Origin: an uncultured Oscillospiraceae bacterium
Lineage (GTDB): Bacteria > Bacillota > Clostridia > Oscillospirales > Oscillospiraceae
DNA length: 34,043 nucleotides
Assembly: GCA_947587485.1 (NCBI GenBank)
Contig: CANPXZ010000007.1
Coordinates: 1 to 34,043 of the forward strand
Reading direction: 5' to 3'
The position numbers and the translations under genes are program-made. The notes under the pieces are model-generated. The model did no database searches, was not told the origin of the DNA, and saw only the letters and a program-made list of their open reading frames with translations. Below are positions 1-8,031 of this stretch, piece by piece. Each line of letters starts with the position of its first letter. Position 1 is the stretch's first letter.

Positions 1-1395
1 CTGCGGGAGGAGATCCGCCGGGGCGTGCAGACCATCCAGTATCAGGTGGTGACGCTGCTGACCACCAACGGACAGGCCCCCTTCGTGACGGTGTTCATGT
101 ACCTGAACGAGGCCAAGAGCGAGCAGGAGAAGAAGGACCTGGCCATCATCATCGAGGAGACCCTGCTGCAGCGCCACGAGGGCGTGAAGAACGAGCAGGG
201 CATCTGGGTGACCCCCGCGTTCCCCAAGCTGATCTACGTCTTGGAAGAGGACAACGTGGAGGAGGGCACGCCCTACTGGTACCTGACCAAGCTGGCCGCC
301 CGGTGCACCGCCAAGCGGATGGTGCCCGACTACATCTCCGAGAAGAAGATGCTGGAGCTGAAGGGCGACGTGTACACCTGCATGGGCTGCCGCTCCTTCC
401 TGACCCCGGACCGGTTCACGGACGCCGGCATCGGAAACATCGCCAACGCCGGCAACTACGAGCCGGGCAAGCACAAGTACTACGGCCGCTTCAACCAGGG
501 CGTGGTCACCATCAACCTGCCGGACGTGGCGCTTTCCTCCGGCGGCAATCTGGACAAGTTCTGGAAGATCTTCGACGAGCGGCTGGAGCTGTGCCACCGG
601 GCCCTGCGCTGCCGCCACGAGCGGCTGAAGGGCACCCTCTCCGACGCGGCCCCCATCCTGTGGCAGTACGGCGCTCTGGCCCGTCTGCAGAAGGGCGAGC
701 CCATCGACAAGCTGCTCTATAACGGCTATTCCACCATCTCCCTGGGCTACGCGGGCCTTTACGAGTGCGTCAAATACATGACCGGCAAGAGCCACACCGA
801 CCCCTCCGCCACGCCCTTTGCCCTGGACATCATGCAGAAGATGAACGACAAGTGCAAGGAGTGGAAGCTGGCGGAGAACATCGACTACTCCCTGTACGGC
901 ACGCCCCTGGAGAGCACCACCTACAAGTTCGCCAAGTGCCTGCAAAAGCGCTTCGGCGTCATCGAGGGCATCACCGACAAGGGCTATATCACCAATTCCT
1001 ACCACGTGCACGTGACGGAGGAGATCGACGCCTTCACCAAGCTCAAGTTCGAGGCCCAGTTCCAGCATCTGTCTCCCGGCGGCGCCATCAGCTACGTGGA
1101 GGTGCCGGACATGCAGAACAACCTGGAGGCTGTGCTGCAGGTGATGAAGTTCATCTACGACAACATCATCTACGCCGAGCTGAACACCAAGAGCGACTAC
1201 TGCCAGGTCTGCGGCTGGGACGGCGAGATCGAGATCGTGGAGGACGACGGCAAGCTCATCTGGCGCTGCCCCCGCTGTGGCAACACCAACCAGGACAAGA
1301 TGAACGTGGCCCGCCGGACCTGCGGCTACATCGGCACCCAGTTCTGGAACCAGGGCCGCACCCAGGAGATCAAGGACCGGGTCCTGCATCTGTAA
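1..1395 (+). CDS. nrdD: Anaerobic (class III) ribonucleoside-triphosphate reductase, C-terminal part
   Basis: Catalytic subunit that reduces ribonucleoside triphosphates to deoxyribonucleotides without oxygen, using a glycyl radical. The frame is open from the first base of the window, so the N-terminal part, including any ATP-cone, lies upstream; the GTG at 25 is internal. About 464 codons are present. Visible hallmarks are CMGCRSF (active-site cysteine region), a C-terminal zinc ribbon made of CQVCGW and CPRCGN, and the glycyl-radical motif RRTCGYIG shortly before the stop. The activase gene nrdG starts three bases after the stop, so the two are co-transcribed. An oxygen-sensitive enzyme of this class fits an obligate anaerobe. 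Family assignment is secure; only the start is missing. Confidence 0.97.
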   Translation: MREEIRRGVQTIQYQVVTLLTTNGQAPFVTVFMYLNEAKSEQEKKDLAIIIEETLLQRHEGVKNEQGIWVTPAFPKLIYVLEEDNVEEGTPYWYLTKLAARCTAKRMVPDYISEKKMLELKGDVYTCMGCRSFLTPDRFTDAGIGNIANAGNYEPGKHKYYGRFNQGVVTINLPDVALSSGGNLDKFWKIFDERLELCHRALRCRHERLKGTLSDAAPILWQYGALARLQKGEPIDKLLYNGYSTISLGYAGLYECVKYMTGKSHTDPSATPFALDIMQKMNDKCKEWKLAENIDYSLYGTPLESTTYKFAKCLQKRFGVIEGITDKGYITNSYHVHVTEEIDAFTKLKFEAQFQHLSPGGAISYVEVPDMQNNLEAVLQVMKFIYDNIIYAELNTKSDYCQVCGWDGEIEIVEDDGKLIWRCPRCGNTNQDKMNVARRTCGYIGTQFWNQGRTQEIKDRVLHL

Positions 1396-1398
1396 GAG

Positions 1399-1932
1399 AT
1401 GAATTACGGCCAGATCAAAAACTGTGATATCGCCAACGGCGTAGGCGTGCGGGTGACGCTGTTCGTGTCGGGCTGCACCAACCGGTGTCCCGGATGCTTT
1501 CAGCCGGAGACATGGGATTTTGACTACGGCGAGCCCTTCACCCTCAAGACGGAGGGGCGTATCCTGGGACTGCTGGCGCCGGACTATATCAACGGCCTGA
1601 CGCTGCTGGGGGGCGACCCCTTCGAGCCGGCCAATCAGCGGGCGCTGGTACCGTTCCTGCGGCGGGTCAAGGCCCTGTATCCCAATAAGACCGTCTGGGC
1701 CTTTACCGGATATGTCTACGACGATCTGCTGCGCATCGGCAGGCCGCCCCGCTGCGAGGTGACGGACGAGATGCTGGGCATGATCGACGTGCTGGTGGAC
1801 GGACCCTTTGTGGAGCGTCTGAAGGACATCAGTCTGCGTTTTCGGGGCTCGTCCAACCAACGGCTCATCGACATGAACAAGACCCGTGAGGCGGGCAAGA
1901 TCGTCCTCTGGGACGATGGGATGGCAAAATAA
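1399..1932 (+). CDS. nrdG: Anaerobic ribonucleotide reductase activating protein (radical SAM)
   Basis: Radical S-adenosylmethionine enzyme that installs the glycyl radical on NrdD. It has 177 residues, the usual short size of the family. The iron-sulfur cysteines are Cys26, Cys30 and Cys33 in SGCTNRCPGC, the CxxxCxxC signature; a GGDPFEP segment follows in the SAM-binding region. The ATG lies three bases after the nrdD stop and its ribosome-binding site must be inside the end of nrdD, indicating translational coupling. A terminator hairpin follows at 1939-1970, so the nrdDG unit ends here. Confidence 0.96.
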   Translation: MNYGQIKNCDIANGVGVRVTLFVSGCTNRCPGCFQPETWDFDYGEPFTLKTEGRILGLLAPDYINGLTLLGGDPFEPANQRALVPFLRRVKALYPNKTVWAFTGYVYDDLLRIGRPPRCEVTDEMLGMIDVLVDGPFVERLKDISLRFRGSSNQRLIDMNKTREAGKIVLWDDGMAK

Positions 1933-1938
1933 AACGCG

Positions 1939-1970
1939 CCGGCCCTTCCAGATGTGGGAGGGCCGGTTTT
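1939..1970 (+). terminator. Intrinsic terminator after nrdDG
   Basis: The arms CCGGCCCT (1939-1946) and AGGGCCGG (1959-1966) pair perfectly around a 12-base loop and are followed by TTTT. The hairpin begins seven bases after the nrdG stop and ends 16 bases before the next start codon. Confidence 0.85.
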
Positions 1971-1986
1971 ACCAGGGGAGATACAC

Positions 1987-2724
1987 ATGGAGAAGAACGT
2001 ATACGAGAGGGAATTTTCCGTCCAGTCCAGCCAGGTGGACGCCCAGGGCTTCATGTCCGTGCCGGGGATATTCGACCTGTTCATGGACATGGCCTCGTCC
2101 CACGCGGAGGAGCTGGACGTGGGCTTTGACGCCATGCATGAGCGCCGGGCCTACTGGGTGGCGGTGCGGACCCGGGTGCGCTTCGCGGGGCGGAGGCCCC
2201 GTCTGATGGAGCGCGTCACGGCCCGGACCTGGCCGGGAAAGCCGGCGGCGGTGAAGTGCGACCGGTTTTACACCGTCTCCCGGGGCGATACCGTCCTGGT
2301 GGAGGGCCGGACCGAGTGGGTGGGCCAGAACATCGACACCGGCCGGGTGATGAAGGTGGGGGACTACGGCTATCCTCTCGCCATGGAGCACCGGACGGAG
2401 CGGGTGTGCGACACGCCCTTCACCCGGTTCCGGGAGCAGCCGGACCCGGCGAACCTGTGCCTGACCTACACGGTGGGCTCCAGGGACATCGACCTGGGCC
2501 GGCACATGAACAACGTGGCCTATATCCGCATGCTCCTGGGCACGTTCACCGTGGCGGAGCTGGAGGAGATGGACATCGCCGAAGCGGAGGTATCCTATTC
2601 CATGGCCTGCCGGGAGGGGGAGACGCTCGCCGTCTACCGCCGGCGGGATGAGGAGGGCTGGCATTTTCTCGTCCAAAAGCCGGACGGCACCGCCGCCGTG
2701 CAGATGGCCATAAGGGTAAAATGA
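1987..2724 (+). CDS. Acyl-ACP thioesterase family protein (FatA/B-like, double hotdog)
   Basis: Predicted to hydrolyse acyl-acyl-carrier-protein and release free fatty acid; the physiological substrate cannot be read from sequence. It has 245 residues and two hotdog folds, about 1-135 and 150-245. The second contains DIDLGRHMNNVAYIRM, matching the D...H.NN.xY block that carries catalytic residues in plant and bacterial Fat enzymes. The ATG at 1987 is chosen over an in-frame GTG at 1954 because the latter lies inside the upstream terminator and AGGGGAG sits just before 1987. It is a single gene between the nrdDG terminator and a strong hairpin at its 3' end. Such thioesterases are common in Clostridia, where they are thought to adjust membrane fatty acids. 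Confidence 0.88.
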   Translation: MEKNVYEREFSVQSSQVDAQGFMSVPGIFDLFMDMASSHAEELDVGFDAMHERRAYWVAVRTRVRFAGRRPRLMERVTARTWPGKPAAVKCDRFYTVSRGDTVLVEGRTEWVGQNIDTGRVMKVGDYGYPLAMEHRTERVCDTPFTRFREQPDPANLCLTYTVGSRDIDLGRHMNNVAYIRMLLGTFTVAELEEMDIAEAEVSYSMACREGETLAVYRRRDEEGWHFLVQKPDGTAAVQMAIRVK

Positions 2725-2732
2725 AACCCGAC

Positions 2733-2762
2733 GCCCCGGAGCGGTCCTGACCGCTCCGGGGC
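2733..2762. terminator. Perfect hairpin between convergent genes
   Basis: A 14-base arm GCCCCGGAGCGGTC (2733-2746) is repeated inverted at 2749-2762. It lies between the thioesterase stop and the stop of the converging asnB gene, so it could end transcripts from both sides. The following T-tract is weak. Confidence 0.75.
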
Positions 2763-2778
2763 TTGTCATATGCTTTGG

Positions 2779-4359
2779 TCACGTGCCGCTCGCGCCGTAG
2801 TTGGCCAGGACGCGGGCGCTGGGATCGTTCACGTCGCAGCCGGCCCAGGACTTGTTGGGCATCCAGAAGTCCTTGATCATGGGGGCCTGGCCGGGGTAGT
2901 ATTTCTCAAAGATCTCCCGGTAGAGCAGGCTCTCCTTGGTGAAGGGCCGGGCGAAGTCGTAGGCCATGCGGCGCTTTTCAAATTCCTCGTCCGTGTACTT
3001 CGTCTCGGCGTATTCCTTCAGGTCGTCCACCATGGAGTGGCCCACCGCATCGGAGAAGGCCGCCTTCTGCCGCCAGAGGATGGAGTCGGGGAGGATGTGG
3101 TCCTTTTCAAAGGCGTGGCGGAGCAGGTACTTGCCCATGTTGTAGCTGTTCACCTTCAACTTCGGGTCGATGCTCATGACGTACCGGACGAATTCCAGGT
3201 CCCCGAAGGGCACCCGGGCCTCCAGGGAGTTGGCGGAGATGCACCGGTCGGCCCGGAGCACGTCGTACATGTAAAGCTCATCCACCCGCTTTTTTGCCTC
3301 CCGCTGGAAGGCCTCGGGGGAGGGGGCGAAGTCGGTGTACTTATAGCCGAACAGCTCGTCGGATATCTCGCCGGTCAGCAGCACCCGCACGTCGGAGGTG
3401 TCGTGGATGGCCTTGCAGCACAGGTACATGCCCATGCTGGCCCGGATGGTGGTGATGTCCCAGGTGCCCAGCATGGCGATCACTTCCTCCAGGGTGTCCA
3501 GCACCTGCTGGCGGGTCATGTACACCTCCGTGTGGTCTGCGCCGATGTAGTCCGCCACCTGCCGGGCGTACTTGAGGTCGATGGCGTCTTTATCCATGCC
3601 GATGGCGAAGGAGCGGATGTGCTTGCCCAGGATGCGGGCGGAGATGGCGCACACCAGGCTGGAGTCCAGGCCCCCGGACAGGAGAAAGCCCAAGGGCGCG
3701 TCCGCGTCCAGGCGCTTGTCCACGCCCAGGATCAGCTTTTCCCGGATGCTGCGGCAGACGGTCTCCAGGTCGTCGTCCACATAGCGGTCTACGGATATCA
3801 CGTCGGCGTAGCGGACGAATTTCCCGTCGGCGTAATAGTGGCCGGGCGGGAAGGGAACGATCTCGCGGCACAGCCCCACCAGGTTTTTCGCCTCGCTGGC
3901 AAAGACCATGCTGCCGTCGTCCAGACAGCCGTAAAAAAGCGGCCGGATGCCGATGGGGTCCCGGGCGGCGACGAACCGGTCCTTTTTGCTGTCGTAGATG
4001 ATCATGGCGAATTCCGCGTCCAGCATTTTAAACATCTCCAGCCCGTATTTCCGGTACATGGGCAGGATGATCTCGCAGTCGGATTCGCTCTGGAAGGTAT
4101 AGTCTTTGGCAAGCTCCGCCTTCAATGGCCGGAACAGGTACAGTTCCCCGTTGCACACCGCCATGTCCCCGTCCAGGTGGAACGGCTGCATCCCGTTGGG
4201 ATGCAATCCCATGATGGCCAGCCGATGGAAGCACAGCCAGCCGCCGCCGGCCTCCTCCACCCGGGTCATATCCGGGCCCCGGAAGCAGGTCCGGTCAAAG
4301 TATGGCCGCAGCTGGTCGCGCGTCAGCGTCCGTTTGGTAAATCCCATGATCCCACACAT
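2779..4359 (-). CDS. asnB: Asparagine synthase (glutamine-hydrolysing)
   Basis: Makes asparagine from aspartate, ATP and glutamine. It has 526 residues with the class B two-domain plan. The N-terminal glutaminase domain begins MCGI, so Cys2 is the nucleophile after Met removal; CNGELY (69-74) and RDPIGIRPLFY follow. The synthetase domain carries the ATP-pyrophosphatase loop SGGLDSS at 228-234 and TGEISDELFGY further on. The start is fixed by the need for Cys2. A GGGGG stretch lies nine bases upstream, a modest ribosome-binding site. Only 91 bases separate it from the upstream gene on the same strand, and these hold a consensus promoter and a terminator-like hairpin (4380-4454), suggesting premature termination as a control. 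Confidence 0.96.
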   Translation of the reverse strand: MCGIMGFTKRTLTRDQLRPYFDRTCFRGPDMTRVEEAGGGWLCFHRLAIMGLHPNGMQPFHLDGDMAVCNGELYLFRPLKAELAKDYTFQSESDCEIILPMYRKYGLEMFKMLDAEFAMIIYDSKKDRFVAARDPIGIRPLFYGCLDDGSMVFASEAKNLVGLCREIVPFPPGHYYADGKFVRYADVISVDRYVDDDLETVCRSIREKLILGVDKRLDADAPLGFLLSGGLDSSLVCAISARILGKHIRSFAIGMDKDAIDLKYARQVADYIGADHTEVYMTRQQVLDTLEEVIAMLGTWDITTIRASMGMYLCCKAIHDTSDVRVLLTGEISDELFGYKYTDFAPSPEAFQREAKKRVDELYMYDVLRADRCISANSLEARVPFGDLEFVRYVMSIDPKLKVNSYNMGKYLLRHAFEKDHILPDSILWRQKAAFSDAVGHSMVDDLKEYAETKYTDEEFEKRRMAYDFARPFTKESLLYREIFEKYYPGQAPMIKDFWMPNKSWAGCDVNDPSARVLANYGASGT

Positions 4360-4379
4360 AATCGTTTTCCCCCTGATGC

Positions 4380-4419
4380 AAAAAAGAGCAGCGGCGATCG
4401 TAAGAACGCCGTTGCTCTT
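4380..4419 (-). terminator. Intrinsic terminator / possible attenuator in the asnB leader
   Basis: Read on the minus strand, AAGAGCAACGGCG (4419-4407) pairs with CGCCGCTGCTCTT (4396-4384) with one G-U pair, and a run of six T follows. It stands 21 bases before the asnB ATG and begins at the predicted +1 of the promoter at 4426-4454. It could simply end the upstream transporter transcript, but because the promoter is upstream of it, asnB transcription must read through it. Confidence 0.8.
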
Positions 4420-4425
4420 GTGGGC

Positions 4426-4454
4426 ATTATAGGCTCCCGGGGGAGGAATGTCAA
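4426..4454 (-). promoter_or_regulatory. Consensus sigma-A promoter of asnB
   Basis: On the minus strand TTGACA (4454-4449) and TATAAT (4431-4426) are separated by exactly 17 bases, a perfect match to the vegetative consensus. The -35 box overlaps the stop codon of the transporter gene. The predicted start point, near 4419, is the first base of the terminator stem. Confidence 0.85.
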
Positions 4455-6268
4455 GAATTTTTTGTCTCCGGCGCCTCCGCGGCGGGGTGGAAGTATTTCT
4501 GGTAGTTCTCCCGGAACATCTTCCGGTAGGTCTCGTTGTCGGAGTGGTGCAGGTCGTGCAGGTACTGGTGCTCCTGGCCGGTGATGGCGCTGTCCGCCTG
4601 GCTGAGGATGTACACGGCCAGGTCGGAGCACTGGTCGGATACCCGCTCCAGGCTCTGGAGGATGTTCTGGTACTGGATGCCGGTGTACACGTCGCAAATG
4701 CCCTTCGTCATCCGGTCCACATGCCGGGCCTTCATGGCCTCGATCAGGTCGTCGATGACCTCCTCCAGGGGCTCCACGGCCCTGGCGCTGGAGATATCGT
4801 TCTCTTTGAAGGTGTTGACGGAGAGCCGCAGGATGTCCGTGACGGCGCTGATGGTGTTTTGCAGGTCAACCTGGGCCTGTTCGGAGATGGACTTGCCGCT
4901 CTCGCGCATGTGCTGGCTGTCGTGCTCGATGTCTACGGCCAGGTCGCCGATGCGCTCAAAGCAGGACAGCGCCTTCATCAGGTAGCTCTGGGTCCGGTTG
5001 TCGGAAGCGAGGGTGATATGGGAGGAGAGGTTGACAAGATACTGGTTGGTGGCGTCTGCCATCCTGTCCAGAAGGGCCTCCCGGCGGGAGATGCGCTCGG
5101 TCTGCTTGGGATCGAACTCAAAAAGCTGCCCGGTGGCGATGAGGTAATTGTCCAGGGCCACGTCGGCCATGTGGCCGATCAGGTGGGATGCCTGGTCCAG
5201 GGCGATGCGGGGGTTGGTGACCAGGTGGCTGTCCAGTTCCCGCAGGTTCTCCACGATGTCCAGGTACTCCGGCGGGGCGGGCTTGTCCGGCACCAGCTTT
5301 TCGGCCAGCCTGGCAAAGACCCCGGACAGGGGCAGGAACAGCACCGCCGGGATGAGCCGGAACAGGCCGTGGACGTTGGCCACGCCGCCGGAATCCAGCG
5401 TGGCGTACCACAGCCCGTCGCCCACGACGCCGGTGCCGCGCAGGACCGCCAGCGCCACGGTGAGCAGAAGCGCCGCGCAGATGTTGTAGATCACATGGAC
5501 CGTGACGGTGCGGATCTGCTCGGGCTTGGCCCCGATGCGGCAAACAAGAAAGGTGGTCAGGCAGTCGCCGATGTTGACGCCGATGATGACGCCCACGATG
5601 CCGCTCAGGTGCACGCCCACGGAGCTTGCGAAGGTCTGCAAAATGCCGATGACGGCGGAGGAGCTCTGGATGACGCCGGTCACCGCCGTACCGGCCAAAA
5701 AGCCCAGGAAGTGGCTGCCCTCAAAGGCGGTCAGAAGGCCGCTCAGCGCGTCGCCGAAGCTGCTCACCGCGTCGCTCATGAAGATGAGCCCCATGAACAG
5801 CACCCCGAAGCCGATGGCGATGGTGCCCACGTTTTGGGCGGAGCTGCCGTGGATGAACATCAGCAGTACGATGCCGACGATCAGGGCGATGGGGGCCAGA
5901 TTCTCCGCGTTGAACAGGTACAGCAGACTGGAGGAGCCGGCCTGCAGGTCCATCAGGCGGATGATCTGGGCGGTGATGGCGGTGCCCACGTTGGCGCCCA
6001 GGACGATGCCGATGGACTGGCGGAAGGTGAGGAAGCCCGCGCCCACCAGGCCCACGGTCAGCACGATGGTGGCGGTGGAGCTCTGGATCATGCAGGTGAC
6101 CAGCGTGCCCAGCAGAAAGCCCAAAGCGGGCTTGCTGGTGACCTTGGCCAGAGCCGCCTTCATGGCGCTGCCGGAGCAGCTTTTCAGCCCGTCGCCCATG
6201 ACGCGCATGCCGTACAGGAACATGGCCAGGCCGCCCAGCAGAGCGATGATCTTATAGAACGTATCCAT
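4451..6268 (-). CDS. Na/Pi cotransporter family protein with C-terminal PhoU-like domain
   Basis: Predicted sodium-dependent phosphate transporter of the NptA/YjbB family, in the cytoplasmic membrane. It has 605 residues. The membrane half (about 1-330) shows the family's inverted repeat, with QSST at 62-65 and QSSS at 201-204, the residues that form the substrate site. The soluble C-terminal half, from about 350, is helical and rich in charged residues, like the PhoU domain found in many bacterial members. Phosphate as substrate is inferred from the family. A TTCTCCGG stretch precedes the ATG, a weak ribosome-binding site. The gene is divergent from guaB, sharing a 227-base AT-rich intergenic region. 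Confidence 0.9.
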   Translation of the reverse strand: MDTFYKIIALLGGLAMFLYGMRVMGDGLKSCSGSAMKAALAKVTSKPALGFLLGTLVTCMIQSSTATIVLTVGLVGAGFLTFRQSIGIVLGANVGTAITAQIIRLMDLQAGSSSLLYLFNAENLAPIALIVGIVLLMFIHGSSAQNVGTIAIGFGVLFMGLIFMSDAVSSFGDALSGLLTAFEGSHFLGFLAGTAVTGVIQSSSAVIGILQTFASSVGVHLSGIVGVIIGVNIGDCLTTFLVCRIGAKPEQIRTVTVHVIYNICAALLLTVALAVLRGTGVVGDGLWYATLDSGGVANVHGLFRLIPAVLFLPLSGVFARLAEKLVPDKPAPPEYLDIVENLRELDSHLVTNPRIALDQASHLIGHMADVALDNYLIATGQLFEFDPKQTERISRREALLDRMADATNQYLVNLSSHITLASDNRTQSYLMKALSCFERIGDLAVDIEHDSQHMRESGKSISEQAQVDLQNTISAVTDILRLSVNTFKENDISSARAVEPLEEVIDDLIEAMKARHVDRMTKGICDVYTGIQYQNILQSLERVSDQCSDLAVYILSQADSAITGQEHQYLHDLHHSDNETYRKMFRENYQKYFHPAAEAPETKNS

Positions 6269-6387
6269 TGTTTTTTCTCCGGTGCAGTATCGAATAGGAT
6301 CGAAATCAAAATCGCGCCTTTTCCCTTAATTGTATACTACACTATGAATTTTCCCCATACAAGTTAAAAATAAATGTCATTTGGTAA

Positions 6388-6406
6388 CGCATTTGTCGAA
6401 AATGCG
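6388..6406. promoter_or_regulatory. Inverted repeat upstream of the guaB promoter
   Basis: CGCATTT (6388-6394) and AAATGCG (6400-6406) form a 7-base inverted repeat with a 5-base spacer. It lies ten bases upstream of the guaB -35 box, in the region shared with the divergent transporter gene. The position suits an operator, but no regulator is identified. Confidence 0.4.
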
Positions 6407-6415
6407 CCTGGCTCG

Positions 6416-6445
6416 TTGACTTTGGATTTTCCTTCATGATAGAAT
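6416..6445 (+). promoter_or_regulatory. Promoter of guaB-fhs-tmk
   Basis: TTGACT (6416-6421) and TAGAAT (6440-6445) are separated by 18 bases. The predicted start is near 6452, giving a 5' leader of about 44 bases. That leader holds a short hairpin, ACGGG/CCCGT, followed by six T at 6475-6480, just before AAGGAGG. Confidence 0.7.
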
Positions 6446-6495
6446 GAAAAATAATAAATCACACGGGCTGCCCGTTTTTTGCAAGGAGGACTCCC

Positions 6496-7998
6496 ATGGC
6501 CTTTTATTACAACGAACCGTCCCACACCTTCAGCGAGTATCTGCTCATTCCCGGATACACCTCGGAGCAATGCGTGCCGGACAACATCAGCCTGAAAACG
6601 CCCCTGGTGAAGTACAAAAAGGGCGAGGCCCCGGCCATCACCCTGAGCATCCCCATGGTGAGCGCCATCATGCAGTCCGTGTCCAACGACACCCTGGCCA
6701 TCGCTCTGGCCCGGGAGGGGGGACTTTCGTTCATCTATGGCTCCCAGTCCGTGGAGGACGAGGCCGCCATGGTGGCCCGGGTGAAGAACTACAAGTCCGG
6801 CTTCGTGGTCAGCGCCTCCAACGTGACGCCGGACGCCACGCTGGGCGATATCCTGGCCCTGAAGGCGAAAAACGGCTTCTCCACCGTGGCCGTCACCGAG
6901 GACGGCACCGCCAACGGCAAGCTCCTGGGCATCGTCACCAGCCGTGACTACCGTGTCAGCCGCATGACCACGGACATCCCGGTGCGGGATTTCATGACCC
7001 CCCTGGAAAAGCTGGTCACCGCCCCCAACGGCACCAGCCTCAAGGAGGCCAACGACATCATCTGGGACCACAAGCTCAACTCCCTTCCCATCGTGTCCGA
7101 CGACGGCCGGCTGGAGTACTTCGTGTTCCGCAAGGACTATGCCAGCCACAAGGAAAACCCGGACGAGCTGCTGGACGATCAGAAGCGCCTTCTGGTGGGC
7201 GCGGGCATCAACTCCCGGGACTATGCCGTGCGGGTGCCGGCCCTGGTGGAGGCGGGCGCGGACGCGCTTTGCATCGACTCCTCCGAGGGCCACTCCATCT
7301 GGCAGAAGAGGACCATCGAATGGATCCGGGAGCGTTACGGCGACAGCGTGAAGGTGGGCGCGGGCAACGTGGTGGACCGTGAGGGCTTCCGGTTCCTGGC
7401 GGAGGCCGGGGCGGACTTTGTGAAGGTCGGCATCGGCGGCGGCTCCATCTGCATCACCAGGGAGACCAAGGGCATCGGCCGGGGCCAGGCCACGGCGGTC
7501 ATCGAGGTGGCGGCGGCCCGGGACGAGTATTTCAAGGAGACCGGCGTGTACGTGCCCATCTGCTCCGACGGCGGCATCGTCCACGACCACCACATCACCC
7601 TGGCCCTGGCCATGGGCGCGGACTTTGTGATGCTGGGCCGGTACTTCGCCCGCTTCGACGAGAGTCCTACCCCCAAGCTGAACATCAACGGCACCTATGT
7701 GAAGGAATACTGGGGCGAGGGCTCCAACCGGGCCCGGAACTGGCAGCGGTACGATCTGGGCGGCAGCGAGGGCCTGAGCTTCGAGGAGGGCGTGGACAGC
7801 TACGTCACCTATGCCGGCGGTCTGCATGAGAACGTGCAAAAGACCCTTTATAAGGTCAAGTCCACCATGTGCAACTGCGGCGTCACCGACATCCCCTCTC
7901 TGCAGCGGGACGCCCGGCTCACCCTGGTCAGCGAGACCAGCATCGTGGAGGGCGGCTATCACGACGTGACGCTGCGCACCACCAGCTCCATCAAGTAA
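6496..7998 (+). CDS. guaB: IMP dehydrogenase
   Basis: Oxidises IMP to XMP with NAD, the committed step of guanine nucleotide synthesis. It has 500 residues. A TIM-barrel catalytic domain is interrupted at about 95-220 by two CBS modules (GIVTSRD near 145-151 is typical), which bind nucleotides and regulate the enzyme. The catalytic loop [12 protein letters not shown] contains the nucleophile Cys319; canonical enzymes have a proline at the fourth position of this loop, here glycine. CSDGGI binds substrate phosphate and GRYFA follows. AAGGAGG stands six bases before the ATG. It heads a same-strand run with fhs (33-base gap) and tmk, which links purine, one-carbon and thymidylate metabolism. Confidence 0.96.
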   Translation: MAFYYNEPSHTFSEYLLIPGYTSEQCVPDNISLKTPLVKYKKGEAPAITLSIPMVSAIMQSVSNDTLAIALAREGGLSFIYGSQSVEDEAAMVARVKNYKSGFVVSASNVTPDATLGDILALKAKNGFSTVAVTEDGTANGKLLGIVTSRDYRVSRMTTDIPVRDFMTPLEKLVTAPNGTSLKEANDIIWDHKLNSLPIVSDDGRLEYFVFRKDYASHKENPDELLDDQKRLLVGAGINSRDYAVRVPALVEAGADALCIDSSEGHSIWQKRTIEWIRERYGDSVKVGAGNVVDREGFRFLAEAGADFVKVGIGGGSICITRETKGIGRGQATAVIEVAAARDEYFKETGVYVPICSDGGIVHDHHITLALAMGADFVMLGRYFARFDESPTPKLNINGTYVKEYWGEGSNRARNWQRYDLGGSEGLSFEEGVDSYVTYAGGLHENVQKTLYKVKSTMCNCGVTDIPSLQRDARLTLVSETSIVEGGYHDVTLRTTSSIK

Positions 7999-8031
7999 CA
8001 AAAGACCCACACATTACCAAGGAGGAAAGCT

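Noticed and set aside
4380-4454. T-box riboswitch before asnB
   Set aside because: The predicted leader is about 60 bases, too short for a T-box stem I, and the conserved GGTGG motif is absent.
2770-4584. 604-residue plus-strand open frame opposite asnB
   Set aside because: Antisense shadow of a GC-rich gene; rich in His, Val, Gly and Gln with no domain, while asnB on the other strand is unmistakable.
4448-6367. 639-residue plus-strand open frame opposite the Na/Pi transporter gene
   Set aside because: Low-complexity His/Asp/Gly/Gln composition typical of a reversed GC-rich gene; no motif and no ribosome-binding site.
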